This document shows positions 16,485-24,288 of a stretch of 64,000 nucleotides of DNA, one piece after another; within the stretch, counting starts at the first letter, position 1, and each line of letters begins with the position of its first letter. The stretch comes from Janthinobacterium rivuli (lineage in GTDB: Bacteria; Pseudomonadota; Gammaproteobacteria; Burkholderiales; Burkholderiaceae_D): assembly GCF_009208735.1 (NCBI RefSeq), contig NZ_WFLJ01000013.1, positions 62,001 to 126,000 of the forward strand, read 5' to 3'. A model generated the notes under the pieces. The model saw nothing but the letters and a program-made list of their open reading frames with translations, was not told where the DNA came from and ran no database searches. Made by a program: the position numbers and the translations under genes.

Positions 16485-16955
16485 CTAGCGCGACTTTTCG
16501 GCACGGTAGTGATCCGGCTCTTTCTCGCTCTTGCTTGCGGACTCGGCGCAATCCACGGATTTTTTTTGGATGGCTTCGAGGCCTTGACGCGCGAGGTCCA
16601 GCAGCGCTATTTCTACGGTGCTGCCATTTTGCATGGCCAGGCGCTTCACGGCGAAGGCAAGCGCGGGGGGAAGCTCCAGGAATTTCAGTATCATCGCCGC
16701 TCCGGCCGGCACTGGCGGGTCGATTTGCGCGCCTCTTGCGATGGGCAACGTTCCGTGCACAAGCCAGGCGGTGCTGACGCCGAGGGCCGCGGCAATTCTA
16801 TCTGCCGCTTCCGGCCGTGGTTTGGCCTTTCCTGATTCGTAGCGATACAGTTGCGTCGGGTTGATGCCCGCCAGTTCGGCAAGCAGCACTTGTGAGATAC
16901 AAAGATTGTCGCGGCAATTCTTGATCCGCTCAGAAACATGGGTGTCGCCAGACAT
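16485..16955 (-). CDS. XRE-family transcriptional regulator
   Basis: This 156-residue protein has an N-terminal HTH_XRE domain (about residues 8-63: RIKNCRDNLCISQVLLAEL, then INPTQLYRYESGKAKPRPEA and IAAALGVSTAWLVHG). The C-terminal half is helical with a charged, probably disordered tail and no recognised ligand domain. Start codon and ribosome site are overlapped by an inverted repeat (16955-16975), which suggests autoregulation. It lies alone between the CDI accessory region and the alcohol dehydrogenase and ends 65 bp from a strong terminator. Targets are unknown. It could be a resident regulator of the neighbouring mobile region. Confidence 0.85.
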   Translation of the reverse strand: MSGDTHVSERIKNCRDNLCISQVLLAELAGINPTQLYRYESGKAKPRPEAADRIAAALGVSTAWLVHGTLPIARGAQIDPPVPAGAAMILKFLELPPALAFAVKRLAMQNGSTVEIALLDLARQGLEAIQKKSVDCAESASKSEKEPDHYRAEKSR

Positions 16956-16975
16956 ACATTTTACCTTTCAATGTA
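16955..16975. promoter_or_regulatory. Inverted repeat over the XRE start, likely autoregulatory operator
   Basis: TACATT and AATGTA are separated by nine bases and abut the start codon of the minus-strand XRE gene. XRE regulators commonly bind short dyads of this geometry in their own promoter or leader. The assignment rests on symmetry and position only. Confidence 0.45.
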
Positions 16976-17168
16976 CAACGTTCTTGAATCAGCGGCGCAT
17001 GACGCGCCTGCCGTCGCAATGATGAACGCCACGAGCGCGCTTTGCCAGCGACAGCCTGGTCACCAGTATGGATTTTACTGCCCTGGCGCTGCATCGCGGC
17101 ATCCCCTTGTTTTGCATTCCTTCCGCTCAGCCTGGATCGATGGCAGCGGCCAGGCTGGCGATGATGGC

Positions 17169-18170
17169 TCAGGGCCTGAGGCTGGGTACCAGGACGGCGG
17201 CGCCGTCAAAGCGCCCGGCGCGCAAGTCCGCCAGCGCAGCATTGGCCTGAAACAGTGGATAGGCCAATGGCGAGGTCTTCAGGTTGAAACGCTCCGCCAG
17301 CGCCATGAACGCCATGCCGTCGGCGCGGGTCAGGTTGGCGACCGAGCGCACGCCGCGCTCTCCCCACAGCAGGGAATAGGGCATGGCGGGCAAATCGCTC
17401 ATGTGGATGCCGGCGCAGACGACCGTGGCCCCTTTGGCGCAGGCGGCCAGCGCCAGTGGCACCAAAGCGCCATCCGGCGCGAACAGGATGGCCGCATCCA
17501 GCGCGACCGGGGCCGGCCCTGTCGATGCGCCCGCCCACGTGGCCCCCAGGGAACGGGCGAAATCCTGCGTGCGGGTGTCGCCATCGCGCGTAAAAGCATA
17601 GACTTCGCGCCCTTGCGCTATCGCCAGTTGCGCCACGATGTGTCCGGCAGCACCGAAGCCGTAGATGCCGAGCCGGCGCGCCGTACCCGTCATGGCATAG
17701 GCACGGTAGCCTATGAGTCCTGCGCACAGCAACGGCGCCGCGTGCACGTCGTCATGGCTATTGGGCAGCGGCAGGCAGTAGCGGGCGTCGGCCAACGCGT
17801 ACTCGGCATAGCCTCCATCGCGGTCGTAGCCGGTAAAGCGGGCGGCATCGCACAGATTTTCGCGGCCGGAGCAACAATATACGCAGGCGCCACAACTGCC
17901 TGCCAGCCACGGCACGCCGACGCGCGCGCCGATCCGCAGATTGCTTACTTGGGCGCCGATGGCAACGACCGCGCCGACAATTTCGTGTCCTGGCACGACT
18001 GGCATGCGGTGCGCGGGCAGTTCTCCATCGAGCTGGTGCAGATCCGTGCGGCAAACGCCGCAAGCGAGCACGCGCAGGAGCACATCCTGCCCCATTGGTG
18101 CCGGTACCGGGCGCTCCAGTGCTTGCAACTGTGCGCCAGGTCCGCCGTGTTCCAGCACCATGGCCCGCAT
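17169..18170 (-). CDS. Zinc-dependent alcohol dehydrogenase family protein
   Basis: This medium-chain dehydrogenase (333 residues from MRAMVLEHGG, chosen because GGAAGGAGTTGCC precedes it) has catalytic zinc ligands in CGVCRTDLH and GHE, and the four structural-zinc cysteines spaced C-x2-C-x2-C-x7-C (CGACVYCCSGRENLC). The nucleotide-binding motif GFGAAGH is near residue 170. The family oxidises alcohols or reduces aldehydes with NAD(P); the AdhA-like shape suggests ethanol/acetaldehyde turnover in fermentation. It starts 36 bp after the SYLF gene stop in the same direction, so both are probably one transcript under the FNR box at 19019. Substrate cannot be told from sequence. Confidence 0.9.
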   Translation of the reverse strand: MRAMVLEHGGPGAQLQALERPVPAPMGQDVLLRVLACGVCRTDLHQLDGELPAHRMPVVPGHEIVGAVVAIGAQVSNLRIGARVGVPWLAGSCGACVYCCSGRENLCDAARFTGYDRDGGYAEYALADARYCLPLPNSHDDVHAAPLLCAGLIGYRAYAMTGTARRLGIYGFGAAGHIVAQLAIAQGREVYAFTRDGDTRTQDFARSLGATWAGASTGPAPVALDAAILFAPDGALVPLALAACAKGATVVCAGIHMSDLPAMPYSLLWGERGVRSVANLTRADGMAFMALAERFNLKTSPLAYPLFQANAALADLRAGRFDGAAVLVPSLRP

Positions 18171-18206
18171 GGCAACTCCTTCCATTCGATCTCGTGCATG
18201 GTGGGC

Positions 18207-18935
18207 CTATTTCAGCGTGGCCGACGCTTCGCTCAGTGCTTGCTGCAAGGGGAGGGCGTGCGGATCGTCAATGTTTCCCGCAGCAAAATCCTTGGGCGAC
18301 AAGGCGCGTCCGTAAAAGGCATCGGTCAGATGCTGGTTGAAGCGGATGTCGCTCAGTCCCACAGCCACGACATCGCCGAACAGGCCTTTTGTCCCACTCC
18401 AGGCCACGACGTCGCCGATGCCAACCGTGCCTTGCGCCATTTTCGACCAATTCACCACGGTCAGCCCCGCTGCGGCATTGAGGGAAAAGTTATTTTTCTT
18501 CATGACTGCGTTGACGGCCTTATCATTGTTCAAGAGCATCACGATGGGGCCGCCTTCGGCGCCGGCCTGCAAACCCAGCGTCAAGCCGCCCAGGTTGTAG
18601 AAGGCGGGTCCGCTCCAGTTGCCGTCGGAGCGCCTGACGAGCAGCAGTGCACCTCCCCCTTGAACACCCACCCCCAGGGCAGCGCGGCCGTACGAGGGAA
18701 CAATCAGCATGCCCTTGGCTTGTTGCAGCAAGGGCTGCATGCGCGCATCGGCCTGCAGTTGGTGCACCACAGGAATGGCGGCTTCAACGCGCTTGCTGGC
18801 GCTGGCCATCGCCTTGCTGGCGAGATCGGGCGCGCTGCTCTGGCGGCCATTGCTTTGCGCCACAGCAACCCCCGACGCCAGCAGCATGAACAAGCCGGCA
18901 GTGGTTGCTTGGCGACATAGGTTCGCGATAGACAT
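18207..18935 (-). CDS. SYLF-domain (Ysc84-like) exported lipid-binding protein, copy 1
   Basis: This 242-residue protein has a signal peptide (LFMLLASGVAVAQS, cleavage near residue 27) and a SYLF domain over most of the rest (GMLIVPSYGRAALGVGVQGG, GLQAGAEGGPIVMLLNN, VGIGDVVAWSGTKGLFGDV). SYLF proteins bind phospholipids; bacterial secreted forms are poorly characterised and usually stress-related. A ribosome site GGAAGGA precedes the ATG. A paralogue lies at 38899-39630, and both have an FNR-type box 65-85 bp upstream, which points to induction under low oxygen. It heads an operon with the alcohol dehydrogenase. Confidence 0.88.
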   Translation of the reverse strand: MSIANLCRQATTAGLFMLLASGVAVAQSNGRQSSAPDLASKAMASASKRVEAAIPVVHQLQADARMQPLLQQAKGMLIVPSYGRAALGVGVQGGGALLLVRRSDGNWSGPAFYNLGGLTLGLQAGAEGGPIVMLLNNDKAVNAVMKKNNFSLNAAAGLTVVNWSKMAQGTVGIGDVVAWSGTKGLFGDVVAVGLSDIRFNQHLTDAFYGRALSPKDFAAGNIDDPHALPLQQALSEASATLK

Positions 18936-19018
18936 GGCAGTTCCTTCCGTAAGGGGTGCAGGTTTTTGCTCGCGATGTGAGCGTATCTCATGCTAGCGCC
19001 GCTTGCCTGCCATTGACC

Positions 19019-19032
19019 ATGATCTACATCAC
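19019..19032 (-). promoter_or_regulatory. FNR-type box upstream of SYLF copy 1 and alcohol dehydrogenase
   Basis: Read on the minus strand it is GTGAT-GTAG-ATCAT, one base off the window consensus TTGAT-N4-ATCAT. It lies 83 bp before the SYLF start codon. A TACGCT hexamer 33 bp downstream could be the -10 element. Confidence 0.6.
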
Positions 19033-19151
19033 TGTTCTGGATCGCGCCATGCCGCGCGCCTGTTTTGCCAGGCATGCCATCCTGACAGTGGCAGTGCCTC
19101 TTGACGCACTGGCAGTCCTGCGACAGTATGGCTGCACAACAAGGAGCCAGC

Positions 19152-20477
19152 ATGCCAACGCCACCGCTCACCCGCATCGAGCCATCCTCCAGCGCGCCCA
19201 TGGTGCAAACCTTGATCTCGTTTCTCGAACACGAGGTCCAGCCGATGATCGTGCTCGACCCCGATTACACGATTCTGGCCGCGAACGTCGCCTACCAGCG
19301 GCAATTTGGCAGCATCGGCCAGCCGGTGACTGGTCACAAGTGCTACCGCATCTCGCATCACTACGATGCCCCTTGTGACCAGGCCGGTGAACATTGCCCC
19401 ATGAAGAAGGCGCGGGAATTGCGTGGACCCGACCGCGTGCTGCACATCCACCATACGCCGCGGGGCCCCGAGCACGTCGCCGTCGAACTGCGTCCGATCT
19501 TCGATGCCGGCGGCACCATTACCGCGTATGTCGAGCGGCTGGAAGTGGTGCGCAGCGCTTCGGCCAAGCCGAGCGAGGAAGGGCTCGTCGGGCGTTCCGC
19601 CCCATTTACCCGGGTGCTGGAGGCGTTGCAGCGGGTGGCGCCCTCGATGCTGCCGGTGCTGCTGCTGGGCGAGTCCGGCACGGGCAAGGAACTGTTTGCG
19701 CGTGCCGTACATGAAAACAGCGCGCGTGCCACAGGACCGTTCGTCGTCGTCGATTGCTCCGGACTGACCGAAACGCTGTTTGAAAGCGAATTGTTCGGAC
19801 ATGAAAAGGGCGCTTTCACGGGCGCGACCTCGCGCAAGCCGGGGCTGGTCGATACGGCGCAAGGGGGTACCTTGTTTCTCGACGAAATAGGCGACGTGCC
19901 CCTTTCCATGCAAGTCAAGCTGCTGCGCCTGATCGAGTCGGGTACTTACCGGCGTGTGGGCAGTGTCGAGACCCAGCATGCCAATTTCCGCCTGGTCGCC
20001 GCGACCCACAAATCGCTGGAACACATGATGGCGCGGGGCGAATTCCGGCAGGACTTGTATTACCGCATCAGTGCCTTCCCCATCGCTTTGCCGCCGCTGC
20101 GCGACCGGCCCGACGACATCGGCTTGCTGGTGCAGTCATTTCTGCGCCGCGCCGGCGCGGGCAAGCGTACGCTGACGATAGACGCCGAAGCCATGGCGCA
20201 GCTGCGGCGGCGCCCATGGCCGGGCAATATCCGCGAACTGCGCAATGTGCTGGAAAGGGCCAGCCTGTTCGCCGATGATGGCGTGATCCGCGTCGAGCAG
20301 CTGCTGGCGGCGCCGGTGGCGCAGGGCGCCGCGCCAGACATGCCGCCGCGCGGCGCCAGCATCCCGCTGGCCGAGCTGCACGCCACCTTCGGCGGCACGC
20401 GCAAGGAACTCGCGGCGCACCTTGGCCTCAGCGAGCGCACCTTGTACCGCCGCCTGAAAGCGCTGGGTATCGCCTAG
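19152..20477 (+). CDS. PAS-domain sigma-54-dependent transcriptional activator
   Basis: This is a 441-residue enhancer-binding protein; the start at MPTPPL is chosen for its AAGGAG site. Domains: PAS sensor (about 22-125) with three cysteines C64, C75 and C82; AAA+ sigma-54 activation domain (about 135-370) with Walker A GESGTGKE, the sigma-54-contacting GAFTGA loop and Walker B GGTLFLDE; and a Fis-type helix-turn-helix ([19 protein letters not shown]) at the end. There is no receiver domain, so the PAS is the likely input, and its cysteine cluster suggests redox or metal sensing. A palindrome and a sigma-54 promoter lie directly downstream, ahead of the AhpD-like gene, making that unit the prime target. 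Confidence 0.93.
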   Translation: MPTPPLTRIEPSSSAPMVQTLISFLEHEVQPMIVLDPDYTILAANVAYQRQFGSIGQPVTGHKCYRISHHYDAPCDQAGEHCPMKKARELRGPDRVLHIHHTPRGPEHVAVELRPIFDAGGTITAYVERLEVVRSASAKPSEEGLVGRSAPFTRVLEALQRVAPSMLPVLLLGESGTGKELFARAVHENSARATGPFVVVDCSGLTETLFESELFGHEKGAFTGATSRKPGLVDTAQGGTLFLDEIGDVPLSMQVKLLRLIESGTYRRVGSVETQHANFRLVAATHKSLEHMMARGEFRQDLYYRISAFPIALPPLRDRPDDIGLLVQSFLRRAGAGKRTLTIDAEAMAQLRRRPWPGNIRELRNVLERASLFADDGVIRVEQLLAAPVAQGAAPDMPPRGASIPLAELHATFGGTRKELAAHLGLSERTLYRRLKALGIA

Positions 20478-20502
20478 CACCTGGCCGGACGGTCGTGGCC
20501 TG

Positions 20503-20536
20503 GTGCCACTGCCATGTCTGTCAGCATGGCAGTGCC
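20503..20536. promoter_or_regulatory. Palindromic candidate enhancer for the sigma-54 activator
   Basis: The dyad GGTGCCACTGCCATG, 5 bases, CATGGCAGTGCC lies 83-116 bp upstream of the -24/-12 promoter at 20619, the distance range usual for enhancer-binding-protein sites. A half copy GTGGCAGTGCC occurs at 19087-19097 just before the activator gene. No T-run follows, so a terminator is less likely, although it does sit just after a stop codon. Confidence 0.55.
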
Positions 20537-20618
20537 GCCGGTCGAATGGCAGCGTGCTGCTGCCTGTCGCGTCGTCCCAAGTCCCTGTTTTCTCTCCAAT
20601 CCTCACTTTGTATAACGC

Positions 20619-20634
20619 TGGCATGAAATATGCA
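20619..20634 (+). promoter_or_regulatory. Sigma-54 (-24/-12) promoter
   Basis: TGGCATG-AAAT-ATGCA matches the RpoN consensus TGGCAYG-N4-TTGCW at every position but one, with exact GG/GC spacing. It lies 84 bp before the next ribosome site, directly downstream of a sigma-54 activator gene. It should drive the truncated DUF2892 gene and the AhpD-like gene and may read on into the reductase and hydrogenase genes. Confidence 0.75.
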
Positions 20635-20717
20635 CGGATAGAGCTTGACGCGTACCGGGAACGAGGGCGTGCGTCTCCTGTCGTCATCGCGACGATTAAC
20701 CATTAAGGAGCAAGACC

Positions 20718-20862
20718 ATGAACGCGAACGTCGGCAATATCGATCGTGCCATCCGGATACTGCTGGGGCTGGCTGGGGGTGATTCCCCTGGCGACAGGCA
20801 TTTTCCGCTTCTGTTCCGCGTATCTGCCGTTTGGCATCCGTACCTGTGCGGTGAAAAAATGA
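20718..20862 (+). pseudogene. DUF2892-type inner-membrane protein, internally deleted
   Basis: After an AAGGAG site the frame opens MNANVGNIDRAIRILLGLAG, the usual DUF2892 start. It then jumps into the wrong frame. The missing continuation GVIPLATGIFRFCSAYLPFGIRTC is present in another frame up to a stop at 20862. About 50-60 bp coding the first transmembrane helix seem deleted, with a frame change at the join near 20780. The in-frame product would be a 53-residue chimera. It is the first gene after the sigma-54 promoter. Confidence 0.65.
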
Positions 20863-20884
20863 AACAGGCAAGGGAGGCGCACAC

Positions 20885-21241
20885 ATGAGCATGCAATCTG
20901 GCGGCTATCGCGCACTGACGCAGTCGGTATCGCAACAACTGGCGACCCTGCGCGCCGATATTCCCGACGTGATGAAAGGCTTTGGCGATCTGGCGCGCGC
21001 GGCAACGCGCGACGGTGCGCTGGACAGGAAAACCAAGGAGTTTATCGCGCTGGCCCTGGGCATCGCGGCCCATTGCGATGCCTGCATAGGATTTCATGTG
21101 CAGGCCCTCGTCAAGCTGGGCGCCACCCGGGCCGAATTCGAAGAGACCTTGGGCATGGCCATCTACATGGGCGGCGGGCCGTCGGCGATGTATTGCGCCA
21201 ATGCGCTGGCGGCATTCGAGGAATTCTCGGCTCCGGCATGA
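20885..21241 (+). CDS. AhpD-like / carboxymuconolactone-decarboxylase-family protein
   Basis: This 118-residue protein is a single CMD domain with the redox motif HCDACIGFH (CxxC plus downstream His), typical of alkylhydroperoxidase AhpD cores. The family forms small helical oligomers that relay electrons or reduce peroxides; here a role in thiol/peroxide homeostasis is plausible. A GGGAGG site precedes the ATG. It follows the sigma-54 promoter and precedes the SDR and hydrogenase genes after a 183-bp gap that contains an FNR-type box and a short T-less hairpin (21315-21332). Confidence 0.88.
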   Translation: MSMQSGGYRALTQSVSQQLATLRADIPDVMKGFGDLARAATRDGALDRKTKEFIALALGIAAHCDACIGFHVQALVKLGATRAEFEETLGMAIYMGGGPSAMYCANALAAFEEFSAPA

Positions 21242-21287
21242 GCCGCATGCCGTCAAACGGCGATGTGTCAAATTAATCTGGCAGGGA

Positions 21288-21301
21288 TTGATCTATGTCA
21301 T
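21288..21301 (+). promoter_or_regulatory. FNR-type box upstream of SDR and [FeFe] hydrogenase genes
   Basis: TTGAT-CTAT-GTCAT differs from the window consensus TTGAT-N4-ATCAT at one base. It lies 123 bp before the SDR start codon. A TACATT hexamer 33 bp downstream is a candidate -10 element. It would give the reductase-hydrogenase pair an oxygen-responsive promoter separate from the sigma-54 one. Confidence 0.55.
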
Positions 21302-21424
21302 ACCGGACCAGTGACGTGACTGCCCGCAGTCACGTACATTGGATGGACGTCCTCGCGCTTGCCGCTGCGAGCCGACCGAAGCTGGCGCAAAATCGTTCGG
21401 ATTGCCTTGATGGGAGTCGTCTTC

Positions 21425-22147
21425 ATGCAACGAATCGCACTCGTTACCGGTGGTACCCGAGGCCTGGGCAAGGCCATCTCCCTCGCCTTGCAGGCGGGTG
21501 GCCACAGGGTCGCCGCCATCTACCACAGCAATGCGGATGCCGCCGGCGCATTTTCCGAGACGACATCGATTCCCGTATTCCGCTGGGATGTCAGCGATTT
21601 CGACGCCTGTCGCGATGGTATCGCCACGGTGGAACAGCAACTGGGGCCCATCGATATCCTGATCAACAATGCCGGCATCACCAGCGATGCCTTATTGCAC
21701 CGCATGGACCCGGATCAGTGGTGGCAGGTCATCAATACCAATCTCGGCTCGATGTTCAATATGTGCCGCCATGTCATGGAGGGCATGCGGGCGCGCGAGT
21801 TCGGCCGTATCGTCAATATCAGCTCCGTCAATGGCGAGAAGGGCCAGCTTGGCCAGGCCAACTACGCCGCCGCCAAGGCCGGTATTCTCGGCTTTACGCG
21901 GGCGCTGGCGCTGGAGGGGGCGCGCAAGCAGATCACGGTCAACGCGGTCGCTCCCGGCTATTGCGATACCGAGATGGTGGCCGAGGTCGCCCCCGAGGTC
22001 CTGCAAAAAATCATCGCCGGCATCCCCGTTGGCCGGCTCGGCACGCCTGAGGATATCGCGCGCCTGGTGGCGTTCCTGGCCGACGACGCCAGCGGCTTCA
22101 TCACGGGGGCAACCTTTGATGTCAATGGCGGGCAATATATGGGCTAG
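21425..22147 (+). CDS. phbB: Acetoacetyl-CoA reductase-like short-chain dehydrogenase
   Basis: This 240-residue SDR begins MQRIALVTGGTRGLGKAI; the start fits a GGGAG site nine bases upstream and aligns with family N-termini. It has cofactor motif GGTRGLG, NNAG, catalytic Ser in NISSVNG and YAAAK, and the C-terminal GATFDVNGGQYMG typical of PhaB/PhbB. PhaB reduces acetoacetyl-CoA to 3-hydroxybutyryl-CoA with NADPH for polyhydroxybutyrate synthesis, a sink for reductant when oxygen is short. FabG-type activity is the main alternative. No PhaA or PhaC is adjacent. It is followed after 53 bp by the hydrogenase gene. Confidence 0.82.
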   Translation: MQRIALVTGGTRGLGKAISLALQAGGHRVAAIYHSNADAAGAFSETTSIPVFRWDVSDFDACRDGIATVEQQLGPIDILINNAGITSDALLHRMDPDQWWQVINTNLGSMFNMCRHVMEGMRAREFGRIVNISSVNGEKGQLGQANYAAAKAGILGFTRALALEGARKQITVNAVAPGYCDTEMVAEVAPEVLQKIIAGIPVGRLGTPEDIARLVAFLADDASGFITGATFDVNGGQYMG

Positions 22148-22200
22148 CATTGCTTGCCGCCGAGCAAGTGCGTGGCCGCGGTACGCCGGGAGTGATACAC

Positions 22201-24279
22201 ATGATCTCGTTGACGGTCAATGGGCGGGCTGTCGATGTCGAGGAAGGTTCCACCTACCTTGATGCCGCGAGGCAAGCTGGCGTGCATATCCCCACGCTTT
22301 GCTACTATCCGCGCTTGCCGACCCATGCCGTGTGCCGCATGTGCCTCGTGCATGTGGCCGGCCAGCCCCACATGCAGCCGGCCTGCATCACGCTGGCAAA
22401 AGCCGGGGACGTGGTCGAGACGGCATCGAGCGACCTGCAAGCATTTCGCGCGATGGATGCGCAATGGCTGCTGGCGCGCCATCCGAACGACTGCCTGCGC
22501 TGCGAAGTCAACGGCTCTTGCCGCTTGCAAAGCCTGATCAGCGAAAATCAATGGGAAGAGCGCTGGGAAAAGCTGCCGCGCGGCTCGGTGGCGCATCCCG
22601 AACACCGCTTGACGGATCATACCTCGCCGAGCATCTGGCGCGACCTGTCCAAATGCATCGAATGCGGCCTGTGCGTGGAAGCGTGCGGCGCATCGGGACA
22701 GCAGCAATACGTGATCGGCTTCGCCGAACGCGGCTCGGGACGCTTGCCGGTGACTGTCTTTGACCATACCCTGGCCAACACCCAGTGCATTTCTTGCGGT
22801 CAATGTACGCTGGTTTGTCCTGTCGGCGCGCTGGTCGAGACGCCGCACTGGCACGCGGTGCTGCATACGCTGGATGAGCACAGGCGTGTGTCCGTGGTGC
22901 AAGTGGCGCCGGCCACGCGCGTTGCCATCGGCGAAGAATTCGGCATGCAGGCCGGCACGGTCAGTACGGGAAAAATGATCAATGCCTTGCGGCAACTCGG
23001 TTTTGACTACGTGTTCGACACCAATTTCGGCGCCGACCTGACGATCATGGAAGAAGCGGGCGAGTTGCTGGCGCGCATAGGAGGGCAGGCAGGAAACGCG
23101 CAGCCCTTGCCCTTGTTCACTTCCTGCTGCCCGGGATGGGTGAACTGGGTGGAAATCAACCGGCCTGACCTGCTGCCGCATCTGAGCACGACCAAGTCGC
23201 CGCAGCAGATGCATGGCGCGCTGACGAAGCGCAGCGCCTTCGCGCGTTCGCTCGGCCCTGCCTTTGCCGAGGGCAGGGCGGAACCCTACGTGGTCAGCGT
23301 CATGCCGTGCACGGCCAAGAAGGACGAGGCGGTCCGGCCCGGCTTGTCCGGCGACGTCGACCACGTCCTGACCACGCGGGAGCTGGCCCGGATGATCAAG
23401 TCGCGCGGCATCGCCTTCCATGCGCTGGCGGACGATGGCGCGTTCGACGATCCCCTGGGGGAAAGCACGGGCGCCGCACAGATCTTCGCCGCGTCGGGCG
23501 GCGTGATGGAGGCCATGTTGCGCACCGCCGTCCACTTGCTTGGCAGGCAGGACGCGCTGGCGCTGGAGTGGCAGCCATTGCGCGGCATCGGCCAGGGGAT
23601 CAAGACGGCGCAGATCGCCGGTTTGGGCACGGTCGCCATTTGCAATGGCATCGCCGCGGCACAGCATATGCTGGAGACGGACGCATGGCGCGATCAATTC
23701 GTCGCCATCGAGGTCATGGCCTGCGTCGGCGGCTGCCTGGGCGGCGGTGGCGAGCCCAAATCGATGGATCCCCTGGTGCTGGACAAGCGCATGCGGGCGA
23801 TCTACGAACTCGACAAGCAGGCGGTGCGGCACAGTGCGCATGAAAACCGGGCCGTGCAAACCTGGTACGCCACGGAAATGCAGGAAGCCAATGCGGTCCA
23901 GGCGCGCGTGCTGCTGCACACAAGCTATGCGGCGCGCAATTCCAGGCGCCTGCTGCTGATGCAATTTCTCGATTGCGTGGACCGGCGCGACGGTGCGGGG
24001 GCGGCGACCTTGCTGCATCCCGATGCATCGTGGTCGACGGCGTCGCCGTTCGGCGACGTGCACGGCGCCACAGCGATCCAGGCGCTGATCGATACCCGGT
24101 TGCCAGCACGCGAGTATGGGCCGGCGTTCGCGCGGCACAGGATGGTATCGGCTGCCGACATGGACGACCTTGCCGTCATCACGCCGACGGGGGAATTGTG
24201 CCGCTTCAGCGTGGCGCTCGACAGCAGCCGGTCGCCGATGCTGATCAGCAGGCTGGTGCGCACGATACTGCCAGGATAG
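22201..24279 (+). CDS. hydA: Monomeric [FeFe] hydrogenase with C-terminal NTF2/SnoaL-like domain
   Basis: This 692-residue protein (start MISLTVNG with GGGAG eight bases upstream) is an M3-type [FeFe] hydrogenase. It has an N-terminal 2Fe-2S domain (cysteines within CYYPRLPTHAVCRMC and a later C), a His-Cys3 cluster site (HPNDCLRCEVNGSC), a two-[4Fe-4S] ferredoxin domain (CIECGLCVEAC and CISCGQCTLVCP) and all H-cluster motifs: TSCCPGW at 307-313, MPCTAKKDE at 368-376 and MACVGGCLGGGG from 506. Both cysteines of TSCC are kept, so the proton-relay Cys is present. The small-subunit domain ends near LLHTSY (about 575). Residues 581-692 then form a SnoaL/NTF2-like fold, not a normal part of the family. 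It should reversibly reduce protons with ferredoxin or NAD(P)H-derived electrons. No HydE, HydF or HydG gene is in view. Confidence 0.9.
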   Translation: MISLTVNGRAVDVEEGSTYLDAARQAGVHIPTLCYYPRLPTHAVCRMCLVHVAGQPHMQPACITLAKAGDVVETASSDLQAFRAMDAQWLLARHPNDCLRCEVNGSCRLQSLISENQWEERWEKLPRGSVAHPEHRLTDHTSPSIWRDLSKCIECGLCVEACGASGQQQYVIGFAERGSGRLPVTVFDHTLANTQCISCGQCTLVCPVGALVETPHWHAVLHTLDEHRRVSVVQVAPATRVAIGEEFGMQAGTVSTGKMINALRQLGFDYVFDTNFGADLTIMEEAGELLARIGGQAGNAQPLPLFTSCCPGWVNWVEINRPDLLPHLSTTKSPQQMHGALTKRSAFARSLGPAFAEGRAEPYVVSVMPCTAKKDEAVRPGLSGDVDHVLTTRELARMIKSRGIAFHALADDGAFDDPLGESTGAAQIFAASGGVMEAMLRTAVHLLGRQDALALEWQPLRGIGQGIKTAQIAGLGTVAICNGIAAAQHMLETDAWRDQFVAIEVMACVGGCLGGGGEPKSMDPLVLDKRMRAIYELDKQAVRHSAHENRAVQTWYATEMQEANAVQARVLLHTSYAARNSRRLLLMQFLDCVDRRDGAGAATLLHPDASWSTASPFGDVHGATAIQALIDTRLPAREYGPAFARHRMVSAADMDDLAVITPTGELCRFSVALDSSRSPMLISRLVRTILPG

Positions 24280-24288
24280 CGTGTGTCG

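Noticed and set aside
16938..18920. 660-codon open frame on the plus strand
   Set aside because: It is antisense to the alcohol dehydrogenase and SYLF genes, whose motifs are clear; its composition (Gln/Arg/His-rich) is typical of a GC-rich shadow frame.
21315..21332. Perfect hairpin GTGACTG-CCCG-CAGTCAC after the FNR-type box at 21288
   Set aside because: There is no T-run after it, so it is not a convincing terminator; it may only be a leader structure.
22144..24138. 664-codon minus-strand frame opposite the hydrogenase gene
   Set aside because: It has no recognisable domain and mirrors the third-codon GC bias of the hydrogenase gene.
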